In this document: positions 36,409 through 44,904 of the stretch, piece after piece
How positions within the stretch are numbered: the first letter of the stretch is position 1
Layout of the letters: every line of letters starts with the position of its first letter
Source of the DNA: CAVPJC01 sp963705155
GTDB taxonomy: Bacteria; Chloroflexota; Anaerolineae; Anaerolineales; UBA4823
Reading direction: 5' to 3'
Assembly (NCBI GenBank): GCA_963705155.1
Contig: CAVPJC010000014.1
Coordinates: forward strand, 186,001 to 250,000
DNA: 64,000 bases
Notes under the pieces: generated by a model
Told to the model about the DNA's origin: nothing
Seen by the model: only the letters and a program-made list of their open reading frames with translations
The model's database searches: none
Program-made: the position numbers and the translations under genes

Positions 36409-36971
36409 GGCTGGCTGACCTGCAATAATTTCTCAACCCGGCTGCGTAGCAGGGCTTCAGACATGGGACCACCTACAACCACTTCATGAATTTTCCCCTG
36501 GTTATCAACGAAGTACGTGGTCGGCAGCGATTGCAGCCGGTAAAGTTGAGATACCTCAGCACTTAAATCCAGAAGAATTGGGAACGTGAGGCCTAACTCC
36601 TCTGCAAATTTAACCGCTTCTCCCTGATCGTCTTGATGTGTGGCGTTAATGGCCAGGATTTCCAGGCCCTGGTCCTGATAGGTTTCATATACATTTTGCA
36701 GCGCTGGCATCTCAGCACGGCATGGAGTACACCAGCTGGCCCATAGGTTGATAATCACAGGGTGACCACGTAGTTCCTTCAACGCGACCTGTTCACCCTG
36801 AATGGTTGGCAGGCTGAATTCCGGAGCTTGAAAGCCTTTTGCAGGCGCTGCTATGCTTTGCGGGATGGTGTCTGACGGGTTTAACCGGCTGAGCCAGATC
36901 CACGCCAATCCGGCAATCAGAAAGACGATATTGAATAATGGTGGATTTTGTCTGTTCCAAAGTGTGTGCAT
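36405..36971 (-). CDS. TlpA/ResA-like membrane-anchored thioredoxin
   Basis: About 188 residues: N-terminal helix (PPLFNIVFLIAGLAWIWLS), then an AhpC/TSA-Redoxin fold with active site NLWASWCTPCRAEMP and cis-Pro loop LQSLPTTYFVDNQG. Faces outside and reduces disulfides, probably with electrons from a CcdA-type protein. ATG 36971 is chosen because a good promoter lies just upstream (36988-37016), ruling out the longer in-frame starts. Electron source could be the ccdA at 42576. Confidence 0.9.
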   Translation of the reverse strand: MHTLWNRQNPPLFNIVFLIAGLAWIWLSRLNPSDTIPQSIAAPAKGFQAPEFSLPTIQGEQVALKELRGHPVIINLWASWCTPCRAEMPALQNVYETYQDQGLEILAINATHQDDQGEAVKFAEELGLTFPILLDLSAEVSQLYRLQSLPTTYFVDNQGKIHEVVVGGPMSEALLRSRVEKLLQVSQP

Positions 36972-36987
36972 GGCTCTCTTTAATTTC

Positions 36988-37016
36988 AATATAACACGCA
37001 TTGAATGGTTGATCAA
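36988..37016 (-). promoter_or_regulatory. Promoter of the tlpA/lgt-like operon
   Basis: Minus strand TTGATC (37016-37011), spacer 17, TATATT (36993-36988); start near 36981, leader of about 10 bases with AGAGAG. Confidence 0.6.
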
Positions 37017-37042
37017 GCCAGTGTCAGTGGTTCCACGGTAGC

Positions 37043-37070
37043 TTGACAAATAAATATTCGATGTTATCCT
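37043..37070 (+). promoter_or_regulatory. Promoter of the thioredoxin-fold lipoprotein gene
   Basis: Perfect TTGACA at 37043-37048, spacer 16, TATCCT at 37065-37070; AGGAGG at 37078-37083 follows before ATG 37091. Divergent from the tlpA promoter about 30 bases away. Confidence 0.65.
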
Positions 37071-37090
37071 TTGGCTCAGGAGGTTTCGTA

Positions 37091-38095
37091 ATGTCATTTC
37101 ACAACCTGCGAGGGGGGGTGTATATCATCTTGTTGATCTATATCCTGGCTGCCTGCCAGGCCAAAACCCCGACAGAAGTAACCGGTACTCCTATACCTGC
37201 AGACACGTCAGGTTTTGAAGTGACTGCAACAGCCGGAATTGGAAAAGTTACCCAGACTGCCAGCGGTTATCCCGGTCCGGGTCCAGAGGCGACGGGAGTA
37301 TCAACGGCTTATCCCAATCCGGCGACTGAAGTATCCACTGGCGCCACCGCATACCCGATCCCGGATAGTGATGAGACTTCGATACCCACTGCTTATCCAA
37401 ACCCGGTGGATACCCATACACCGGTAGCTCAGGTTTCGCCAACACAACCCAGGGCACAGCAACTTGCATCCACGCTGACGCCCACTCCGGAGCCTACTCC
37501 ATCACCGACTGAACAACCAACGGCTACATCGTCGGCAACGTCTTTTGGCGAGTATCCCGCTCCGGAATTGACACCTACTTCAAATTCTTATCCTGTGCCA
37601 GTCATCCCTCCTACTTACGATCCATACCCCGAACCGGGAACAGAATCTGCCCCAATCACACCTGTCCCATCGGCAACCCTTCAAGCCACACTTCCCGGAA
37701 GCACCCTGGTTCCATCCAGCACCCCTGCGGCTACGATTACCCCGTTCCCCACCAGTACACCCGTTGTGGTTCGCACCGGATTAGTGTCTACTGACCCGCG
37801 GACCTTTTTCCTGATCTCTGGTAAATACCAGCTGGTTGAGTTCTTTGCTTATTGGTCTCCTACCAGCAAGAGCATGGCCCCGATTATGAATAACTTGCAA
37901 GAACGATACAAAGCGCGGATTAATTTTGTTTATTTGGACGTCGATGACCCGGCCAATGCCTTGTTTAAAAACTTGATTGGAAATCGTCTGCCGCCTCTGT
38001 TCTACCTTTTAGATGAGCAGGGAGCTATCCTTCATGAATGGCGTGGGTCTGTACCGATCGGCGACTTCGAGCAGGAATTTCAGCTGATTCCCTGA
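37091..38095 (+). CDS. Lipoprotein with Pro/Thr-rich stalk and Cys-less thioredoxin-like domain
   Basis: 334 residues. Lipobox ILAAC at about residue 20 predicts a lipid-anchored protein. Residues 30-225 are a stalk rich in Pro, Thr and Ser with repeated A-Y-P-[NI]-P and S-Y-P-V-P elements (TAYPNPATE, TAYPIPDSD, TAYPNPVDT). The last 100 residues resemble a thioredoxin fold: strand QLVEFFAYWSPTSKSMAP stands where WCxxC would be, then INFVYLDVDD, cis-Pro-like RLPPLFYLLDEQGAIL. Both active-site cysteines are replaced, so it cannot act as a disulfide reductase. It stands between a real TlpA and a copper operon. Confidence 0.8.
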   Translation: MSFHNLRGGVYIILLIYILAACQAKTPTEVTGTPIPADTSGFEVTATAGIGKVTQTASGYPGPGPEATGVSTAYPNPATEVSTGATAYPIPDSDETSIPTAYPNPVDTHTPVAQVSPTQPRAQQLASTLTPTPEPTPSPTEQPTATSSATSFGEYPAPELTPTSNSYPVPVIPPTYDPYPEPGTESAPITPVPSATLQATLPGSTLVPSSTPAATITPFPTSTPVVVRTGLVSTDPRTFFLISGKYQLVEFFAYWSPTSKSMAPIMNNLQERYKARINFVYLDVDDPANALFKNLIGNRLPPLFYLLDEQGAILHEWRGSVPIGDFEQEFQLIP

Positions 38096-38104
38096 CAAAT
38101 CCTC

Positions 38105-38132
38105 TTGACAGTATCAGAAATTGAGATAAAAT
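38105..38132 (+). promoter_or_regulatory. Promoter of csoR-copZ-copA
   Basis: Perfect TTGACA at 38105-38110, spacer 16, TAAAAT at 38127-38132; predicted start point about 38139, inside the operator described next. Confidence 0.7.
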
Positions 38133-38134
38133 AG

Positions 38135-38166
38135 AAATACCCCACCCCCCCCGGGGGGGGGTATTT
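38135..38166. promoter_or_regulatory. CsoR-type operator (C/G-run palindrome)
   Basis: The block starts AAATACCCC, continues through a C run and a G run meeting at 38152/38153, and ends GGGGTATTT: an inverted repeat of the form ATACCCC...GGGGTAT. CsoR/RcnR-family repressors bind such C-run/G-run palindromes. It directly follows the -10 box and precedes csoR, so it should give copper-relieved autorepression. Confidence 0.8.
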
Positions 38167-38181
38167 AGGAGGATTTCTTTC

Positions 38182-38451
38182 ATGCAGCATGCCAGTGCTT
38201 TGCAAAGATTAAAAACGGTTGAAGGTCATATTCATGGCATCGTTCGGATGGTGGAAGATGACACCTATTGCATTGATGTGATCCGGCAGATCCAGGCGGT
38301 GCAATCGGCGCTCAACCGCATCAATGCCATAATCCTTGAAGAGCACTTAAACTCTTGTCTCATTACTGCTGTCAGGGGAGACGATCCAGCCGAGCGGGAA
38401 CGTGTATTGAAAGAAATCGCCGATGTTTACGAAGCAGCGACAAAAACATAA
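38182..38451 (+). CDS. csoR: Copper-sensing repressor CsoR
   Basis: 89-residue all-helical DUF156 protein: HASALQRLKTVEGHIHGIVR, VEDDTYCIDVIRQIQAVQSA, then EEHLNSCLITAV. Cys30, His55 and Cys59 give the C-H-C ligand set that marks copper sensors of the family. AGGAGG upstream of ATG 38182. It should repress its own operon until Cu(I) binds. Confidence 0.95.
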   Translation: MQHASALQRLKTVEGHIHGIVRMVEDDTYCIDVIRQIQAVQSALNRINAIILEEHLNSCLITAVRGDDPAERERVLKEIADVYEAATKT

Positions 38452-38467
38452 GCCAAAGGAGAAAGAG

Positions 38468-38674
38468 ATGAAAACAGTAACCTATTCCATTCCAAATATT
38501 TCATGTGGTCATTGTGTACACACTATTCAAAATGAAGTCAGCGAGCTTGGCGGCGTAACCCAGGTGAAGGCCGACCAGACCACGAAGACGGCCACGATAA
38601 CTTTTAATTCGCCAGCAACTGAGGAACTCATCAAATCCTTGCTGGCTCAAATCAATTACCCGGCAGCGAACTGA
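38468..38674 (+). CDS. copZ: Copper chaperone CopZ-like HMA protein
   Basis: 68 residues, one heavy-metal-associated domain. The metal site is NISCGHC (Cys13, Cys16), followed by VTQVKADQTTKTATITF. The family usually has G-M-x-C-x-x-C; here Asn-Ile replaces Gly-Met. Cytoplasmic Cu(I) carrier, expected to deliver to CopA. GGAGAAAGAG precedes ATG 38468. Third element of the operon after csoR by 16 bases. Confidence 0.9.
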   Translation: MKTVTYSIPNISCGHCVHTIQNEVSELGGVTQVKADQTTKTATITFNSPATEELIKSLLAQINYPAAN

Positions 38675-38722
38675 TCGAACCTGCTCTTCAAATACGCCAC
38701 ATTCACGGTAGATGTTTACACG

Positions 38723-38754
38723 CTGCGGGTGCCGTATTCCGCAGTGCGTTTTTT
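38723..38754 (+). terminator. Possible attenuator between copZ and copA
   Basis: Stem CTGCGG (38723-38728) / CCGCAG (38739-38744), loop of ten, then TGCG and six T (38749-38754). A weak intrinsic terminator in the 90-base gap; it could lower copA relative to csoR-copZ. Confidence 0.5.
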
Positions 38755-38765
38755 ATTGGAGGCAT

Positions 38766-41244
38766 ATGACTGATACAAAACAGATCACCTTACCGGTCAC
38801 AGGGATGACCTGTGCAAATTGCGTGAGCACCGTTGAACGAAATCTAAAGAAGGTTACTGGCGTCCAACAGGCAATGGTAAATCTTTCTTCAGAGCGGGCC
38901 ACGGTTGAATTTGATCCGTCCCTCGCCGGTTTGGACGATTTGGTTAGCAGGATCCAAAAAGCTGGCTATGGCATCGCCATGGGAGAGGCCGATTTGTCCA
39001 TTAGCAAGATGAGTGATGACAACGATGCCCGCCGGTTGGAAAAAGCGCTTCTTAAACTGGAGGGCGTTACAGCCGCGCAGGTTAGTTTTGCTTCAGAACG
39101 GGCAAAAGTCGTTTATATCCCCACGCTCATCAGCCAGGCCGAGCTGCGCGAAGCCGTGAAAGCCAACGGGTTTGAGGCACTGCAGACCGGAGGTGAAACC
39201 GAAGATGTAGAAAGAGAAGCCCGCCAGGCTGAAATTGCACAACAGCGGCATCTGCTGATGATCGGCCTGATTTTTACCGTGCCTCTATTTTTGTTTGCCA
39301 TGAGTCGCGACCTGGGACTTTTGCCTCATTGGGCGCATGACCCCTGGGCAAACTGGCTGATGCTGGCATTTGCGACACCCGTGCAGTTCTATGTGGGGCG
39401 GCAATATTATATTGGCGCGTACAAAGCCTTGCGAAATAGATCGGCAAACATGGATGTGCTGATTGCCATGGGCTCATCGGCCGCTTATTTTTACTCTTTA
39501 CCGATCACCCTGGGGTGGATTGCCGGGCATGTCTATTTTGAAACAGCAGCGGTAATCATTACCCTCATAAAACTCGGCAAATTTCTAGAAGCCAGAGCCA
39601 AAGGCCGGACAAGTGATGCTATCAAGAAATTGATGGGTCTGCGTGCTAAAACAGACGCGTATCAACCGGCAGGGCGTTGAAATGGATGTTGCTGTTGATG
39701 ACGTCCAGGTTGGAGACTTCGTCATGGTGCGCCCCGGTGAAAAAATACCGGTGGATGGGGTTGTTGTCGAAGGGCGTTCCAGCGTGGATGAATCGATGCT
39801 GACGGGGGAATCATTACCGGTAGAAAAACGGCCTGGCGACGATGTGATCGGCGCCACATTAAACAAACTCGGAAATATTAAATTTGAAGCTACCAAGGTG
39901 GGTAAAGAAACCGCCCTGGCCCAGATCATTCGCCTGGTGGAAGACGCCCAGGGTAGTAAAGCGCCCATTCAAAAATTGGCTGACCAGGTGTCCGCAGTCT
40001 TTGTGCCGGCTGTTATCGTGATGGCACTGCTAACTTTCCTCGTCTGGAATTTTGCGATTCCCCTTCCTGGTGGAACCGGGATGGAAATCTTCACGCGTGC
40101 CTTAATCAACATGGTAGCAGTTTTGGTGATTGCATGCCCGTGCGCCATGGGGCTGGCTACACCCACAGCGGTGATGGTTGGCGCTGGTAAAGGCGCTGAA
40201 ATGGGTATCTTGTTCCGCTCCGGAGAGGCGTTGGAGCGGGCTGGTAGGTTGACGACGATTGTGCTGGATAAGACTGGCACGATTACCCGAGGTCAGCCAG
40301 CAGTCACCGATGTTGTCGTTCTGGAGCCAGCTATCGCCGCAGTCTCAGGGCCTGTTGTTGGCTTGGATCAATCAGAAATCCTGCGACTGGCGGCATCCGT
40401 AGAACGGGGAAGTGAGCATCCTCTGGGAGAGGCCATCTGGGCCGAAGCCAATGCCCGGGGCCTGGAATTAAGCCCGGCGGATGGTTTCAGCGCCGAAGCA
40501 GGGTTTGGGGTAGAAGCGCATGTGGATAGACATCACGTGCTGGTTGGTAACCTACGCATGATGGAGCAAAGGGGAATTGACCTGGATGGGGTAGCACAAG
40601 AGGTGGAGAAACTGCAAAGCCAGGCAAAAACGGCCATGATTGTAGCCGTGGATGGAAAATCTACGGGCATTATTGGCGTGGCTGACACAGTGAAGGAGAA
40701 TTCCAAAGATGCGATCGGCAGGCTACGCCAGATGGGCTTAAAAGTTGTCATGATCACGGGTGATAACCAACGCACAGCGGAGGCAATTGCGCGGCAGGTG
40801 GGTTTGGATGTTGATTCCAACCCGGCGTATAATGCAGTTCTGGCGGAGGTGTTGCCGGGTGATAAAGCAGCCATGGTGTCGAAATTTCAGGCGCTCGGTG
40901 ACGTGGTTGCCATGGTGGGGGATGGTATTAACGACGCACCGGCGCTAGCTCAGGCTGATGTGGGCATTGCCATTGGAACAGGTACCGATGTGGCCATGGC
41001 AGCCGCACCGGTTACATTGATCAGTGGCGATCTTCAAGGGGTAGCTCGATCCATTGAGTTATCCAGACGGACATTGCAAACCATCAAGCAAAATTTATTC
41101 TGGGCTTTCTTTTACAATGTTATCCTGATCCCGGCAGCGGCTGCAGGAAAACTCAATCCTATGCTGGCGGCAGGAGCCATGGCATTTAGCAGCATATTCG
41201 TTGTCAGCAACAGTTTGAGGCTGCGGTCGTTTAAAAGCAAATGA
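38766..41244 (+). CDS. copA: Copper-exporting P1B-type ATPase CopA, frameshifted
   Basis: About 825 residues after repair. N-terminal HMA domain with TGMTCANC; a second HMA-like domain (LEKALLKLEGVTAAQVSFAS) that has lost its CxxC; eight-helix P1B core with TGES, ion-binding CPC in VIACPCAMGLATPT, phosphorylation site DKTGTITRG, SEHPLGEAI, nucleotide-binding MITGDNQRTAEAIA and hinge MVGDGINDAPAL. The frame breaks near 39652-39656 between the third/fourth helix and the actuator domain: removing one A gives LRAKTARINRQGVEMDVAVD. The first frame ends at 39680, the second opens at 39643. ATG 38766 with GGAGG only 3 bases away. Exports Cu(I) from the cytoplasm. Confidence 0.94.
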
Positions 41245-41411
41245 GAAGTATAGCTCACGCCGAACCCCGCCAGCATGATCATCGGGCATGTGACGTAAGG
41301 ATAGTTCATATTGGCAATGAACACACCCCCTGCCCACAGCAGCCCGACAAACCGGCCCAGGCTTTGAAAACTGCTCTCACGAAACCTTAATCCCTGTGAA
41401 TCTCCAGATTA

Positions 41412-41440
41412 TTGACCCTCGCCCTTTTTTGGATTATGCT
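41412..41440 (+). promoter_or_regulatory. Promoter of the L,D-transpeptidase gene, leaderless
   Basis: TTGACC at 41412-41417, spacer 17, TATGCT at 41435-41440. The start codon at 41448 lies where transcription should begin, and there is no Shine-Dalgarno (TTAACCCC precedes ATG). Confidence 0.65.
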
Positions 41441-41447
41441 TAACCCC

Positions 41448-42548
41448 ATGTTATCCCGATCAATTACCCGCCGTGATTTCTTGAAGAGCGCAGCCCTGGG
41501 TTTGGGAGCGTTCCTGGTTCATCCGTTTGAACAAGCCTTGGTTCTTCCCGAATTTCCTGTTTCAGATCGGTTAGGCAGGTCATTTGCCAAGGTGGAAATA
41601 AAAGCCAAGCCCAATTATGATGCTCAGACCGTAGGTTACCTGTACGATGATAACATTACACCCTGGCTGAGAGAAGTTGTTGGTTATCACCCTTACCGCT
41701 ATAAGCAGCGCTGGGTGGAGACCCCAGACGGCTACATTTGGGCATCAAATCTACAGCCCGTGAAAAATCTGCCAAATCTGCCGCTGAAAGACTTACCGGT
41801 TACCAGCCTGGGACAGGGGATGTGGGTTGAAGTGAGTGTGCCGTATGTGGATATCATTTTGGAAAACAAGCCGGCCAGCCCGGGATTCAAGGCTCGTCTT
41901 GAAAGCCAGCTGCCTTTGCGCCTGTACTACAGCCAGGTGTTATGGGTCGATCAGGTGAAAGTTGATGACGCCGGGCAGGTACTGTACCGTGTCAATGAGC
42001 GTTTCGGGTATGGTGATTTAATCTGGGCGCCGGCGGAAGGTTTTCGGCCGTTAACTCAAGAAGAAGTCAGTCCAATTCACCCTGAGGTTGAAGACAAGCG
42101 CATCGAGGTGAATGTTGAAGAGAAATACCAGACGCTTTCGTGCTATGAAGGCAACTCAGAAGTGTATTTTTGCCGAATTTCAGCCGGTAAGAAGTTTGAT
42201 CCGGACGGAACGCCCCTGGACAGCTCGTCCACACCCAAAGGCATACATACGATCTGGCGTAAACAGGTATCTACGCACATGAGCGGTGGAACCACCGGCG
42301 CAGGTTATGACTTACCCGGAATAGGGTGGACCGCGCTTTTTTCTGGTGATGGCGTTGCCGTTCACTCTACCTTCTGGCATAACAATTTTGGTGGGGAATT
42401 GATGTCGCACGGTTGCGTCAACGCACGTCCAGAAGATGCCAAATGGGTTTTTCGATGGGCAAATCCTCCGGTGGTCTATGATCCCGGTGATCTTTACAGC
42501 AAGGACACCAGTATCCCACCCACCAAGGTCAAAGTTATAGAAGGTTAG
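41448..42548 (+). CDS. Tat-exported L,D-transpeptidase (YkuD)
   Basis: 366 residues. Twin-arginine signal ITRRDFLKSAALGLGAFLV; an SH3-like region (AKPNYDAQTVGYLYDD, GYIWASNLQP) and a C-terminal YkuD domain with catalytic Cys in SHGCVNARPEDAKWVF and His in GVAVHSTFWHNNFGGE. Cross-links peptidoglycan 3-3 or attaches proteins. The start at 41448 is set by the promoter position; an upstream in-frame TTG (41412) falls in the promoter. A Tat signal for a cell-wall enzyme is unusual but known in Chloroflexota and Actinobacteria. Confidence 0.92.
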   Translation: MLSRSITRRDFLKSAALGLGAFLVHPFEQALVLPEFPVSDRLGRSFAKVEIKAKPNYDAQTVGYLYDDNITPWLREVVGYHPYRYKQRWVETPDGYIWASNLQPVKNLPNLPLKDLPVTSLGQGMWVEVSVPYVDIILENKPASPGFKARLESQLPLRLYYSQVLWVDQVKVDDAGQVLYRVNERFGYGDLIWAPAEGFRPLTQEEVSPIHPEVEDKRIEVNVEEKYQTLSCYEGNSEVYFCRISAGKKFDPDGTPLDSSSTPKGIHTIWRKQVSTHMSGGTTGAGYDLPGIGWTALFSGDGVAVHSTFWHNNFGGELMSHGCVNARPEDAKWVFRWANPPVVYDPGDLYSKDTSIPPTKVKVIEG

Positions 42549-42575
42549 ATATCGATAAGGGAGATTTACAGTCTT

Positions 42576-43298
42576 ATGCCTGGAGCGAATATTAGCCTGG
42601 GTCTTGCCTTTCTTGCCGGGTTGGCATCTTTTCTTTCGCCGTGTGTTTTTTCTTTGGTGCCGGCTTACGTCGGCTATCTGGGAGGCAGGTCAGTTGCCTC
42701 TGTAAAAGATGGAAAACCAGACCGCTGGCTGACCCTCAGCCACGGGGTGGCGTTCGTATTGGGTTTCAGCGTTGTATTTGTTTTATTGGGTGTGGCCGCC
42801 TCCGCCCTGGGAGGATTGCTGTACAGCGCCCGCACCTGGATCGCCAAGATTGGCGGTATTGTGGTCATTATTTTTGGTTTACATATGACCGGAGTATTCC
42901 GCATTCCATTTCTGGAGTATGATCTCAGACCGCAGACAGCTCCGGATCGCAACCGAGGATATCTTGCGTCTGCCCTGATGGGCGTCTTCTTTTCAGCCGG
43001 GTGGTCGCCATGTGTAGGGCCTGTACTCGGGGCCATACTGACACTGGCGCTCAACGGTGGTTCAATCTCACAGGGAGTAAGCTTGCTTTCCGCATATTCG
43101 GCTGGTTTGGCGATCCCCTTTTTATTGGCTGCCATCGGGATCGGATGGGTTACGACCACGATACGCAAATATGGGAAAATTATGCGTTACGTTGAAATTG
43201 TCATGGGTATTATCCTGATCATCGTCGGCTCGATGTTATTCCTGGGGACGTTTGAGCTGCTGGCCCGGTATGGTTTGTTCGTGGATTTTGGTCTCTAG
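42576..43298 (+). CDS. ccdA: CcdA-type thiol-disulfide membrane transporter
   Basis: 240 residues, six hydrophobic segments. The two conserved Cys sit in FLSPCVFSLVPAYVGYLGG (helix 1) and SAGWSPCVGPVLGAILTLAL (helix 4), as in CcdA/DsbD-beta. It carries electrons from cytoplasmic thioredoxin to outer-face thioredoxins; the next gene, starting at the very next base after its stop, is such a thioredoxin. Confidence 0.95.
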   Translation: MPGANISLGLAFLAGLASFLSPCVFSLVPAYVGYLGGRSVASVKDGKPDRWLTLSHGVAFVLGFSVVFVLLGVAASALGGLLYSARTWIAKIGGIVVIIFGLHMTGVFRIPFLEYDLRPQTAPDRNRGYLASALMGVFFSAGWSPCVGPVLGAILTLALNGGSISQGVSLLSAYSAGLAIPFLLAAIGIGWVTTTIRKYGKIMRYVEIVMGIILIIVGSMLFLGTFELLARYGLFVDFGL

Positions 43299-43880
43299 AT
43301 GGATGAACCGGAAGCTGGAAAAACGCGAACCTGGCTTTACCTTGCAGCCGGATTAGCCACTGGGCTCGGGTTGGGCATACTTGTCTTATTTGGTCTTGGG
43401 GGCAATTTCAGCCGAGCTGGTTTTCTACCCGGCTCAAAATCAGGGCAAAGCTCACCAGAAGTGGGCTATCTGGCGCCGGATTTTGACCTTGTGTCAGTAG
43501 ATGGCGCCAGGGTTCACTTGAGTGATCTGCGCGGTGAGCTCATTATTGTAAACTTCTGGGCGACCTGGTGCACGCCATGTGTAGAGGAGATGCCCAATCT
43601 GCAGAAATATTATCAGGATATTTATCCAAACCAATTCGAAGTCCTGGCAATTAACGCAGATGAATCACTCCCCGAAGTAAAGCAGTTTGTCGCCGACATG
43701 GTGCTTTCATTTCCGATTTTGCTCGATCCAGGGGGTCTCACCCAGGCAGCCTATCGGTTGCGGGGGTATCCAACATCCTTTTTTATTGATAAAGAAGGCA
43801 TTATTCGTTATCAGCATATAGGTTTATTACACGAAGACCAGCTCGCAAATTACCTTAAAAAAATGGGGGTGGGTGAGTGA
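43299..43880 (+). CDS. TlpA/ResA-like membrane-anchored thioredoxin
   Basis: 193 residues: N-terminal helix (WLYLAAGLATGLGLGILVLF), then Redoxin fold with NFWATWCTPCVEEMPNLQKY and cis-Pro GYPTSFFIDKEG. Directly abuts ccdA (0-base gap) and overlaps the next gene by 4 bases, so these three form a redox relay operon. Probably reduces cytochrome c apoproteins or other extracytoplasmic disulfides; no cytochrome assembly genes are seen nearby. Confidence 0.93.
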   Translation: MDEPEAGKTRTWLYLAAGLATGLGLGILVLFGLGGNFSRAGFLPGSKSGQSSPEVGYLAPDFDLVSVDGARVHLSDLRGELIIVNFWATWCTPCVEEMPNLQKYYQDIYPNQFEVLAINADESLPEVKQFVADMVLSFPILLDPGGLTQAAYRLRGYPTSFFIDKEGIIRYQHIGLLHEDQLANYLKKMGVGE

Positions 43881-44889
43881 TAACCGTAACGCTTTACAGC
43901 CGAAAAGATTGCCATTTATGCGATCAAGCCCGGCAAGACCTGGATGCGCTGCAGATGGAACATCCCCACGAACTGGTAACCATTGACGTTGACAGCTCAT
44001 CAGAGTTACAGCGTGCATATGGTTTTGAAGTGCCGGTAGTGGAGGTGGGTCCTTATAAGTTACGTGCGCCGTTTGACCGTAGAGAGCTTGGCATGACACT
44101 GGGCGCGGCACGCGACAGGCGTGTTCAGCTTCACGAGCTTCAAGGCGAGCGATTTATCGAACATGAACAACGCGGGCGTGTGTGGACGAAGGCCGATGGT
44201 TTCACCTATTGGTTGGGGAAACACTACCTGGCAGTATTTAACCTGCTCGTTCTAATTTACATGGGGCTGCCCGTCCTTGCTCCCATGTTGATGAAAGCCG
44301 GTTATACCGCTCCTGCCGGTTTGATTTATCGGGGTTATGGCATGGTCTGTCACCAGCTCGCGTTTCGATCCTTTTTTTGTTTGGTGAACAGACAGCATAT
44401 CCTCGTGCAGCTGCTGGTATGGAAAACCTGCGCACCTTCGGGAGCGCCTCCGGCATCAGCGAAGACATCACAGCCGATAATCTTTATGCTGCCCGGCAAT
44501 TTGTGGGGAATGATCAGATGGGCTACAAGGTAGCGCTTTGTGAGCGCGATATTTCTATTTACGGAGCAATTCTGGCTTTCGGCTTAATTTTTGCTCTCAG
44601 CAAATCACGCATTCCTGCGCTGCCTTGGTATTTGTGGGTGTTTGTTGGTCTTGCGCCGATTGGATTCGATGGCGTCAGCCAGCTGCTGAGCCAACCGCCA
44701 TTTGGTTTTTTTATGTTCCGAGAGAGCACGCCTTTCCTGCGAGCTTTAACAGGAGCGCTCTTTGGTTTTACAACAGCGTGGTTTGGATATCCAATGGTCG
44801 AAGAAACCATGGCTGAAACTCGCCGGATCATGGCTACAAAATTGCTGCACGTTCGCGGTGCCCAGGCAAGCCGCCAGACATCGGATTAA
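43877..44889 (+). CDS. Glutaredoxin-like (DUF836) / DUF2085 membrane fusion protein, frameshifted
   Basis: About 337 residues after repair. Residues 1-75: thioredoxin-fold glutaredoxin-like domain with TLYSRKDCHLCDQARQDLDA and cis-Pro FEVPVVEVG. Then about 30 residues, and a DUF2085 membrane domain: GMVCHQLAFRSFFLFGEQTA followed by YPR, ALCERDISIYGAILAFGLIF, and GFDGVSQLLSQPPFGFFMFR. The frame is lost in the T run at 44372-44378 (seven T, eight expected). Without repair the first part stops at 44533. GTG 43877 overlaps the tlpA stop. A redox domain joined to a membrane domain with conserved Cys-His and Cys suggests thiol or metal chemistry. Confidence 0.85.
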
Positions 44890-44904
44890 GCCACGAGTCG
44901 AGAT

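Noticed and set aside
38141..38161. C-run/G-run hairpin as an intrinsic terminator of the lipoprotein gene
   Set aside because: No U run follows; it lies after a good promoter and before csoR, and its form fits a CsoR operator.
41112..41324. Minus-strand hydrophobic open frame (about 70 residues) overlapping the end of copA
   Set aside because: Most of it is antisense to conserved copA sequence, it has no ribosome site, and its start is a GTG without promoter. The part beyond copA (41245-41324) could be a remnant, but I cannot match it to a family.
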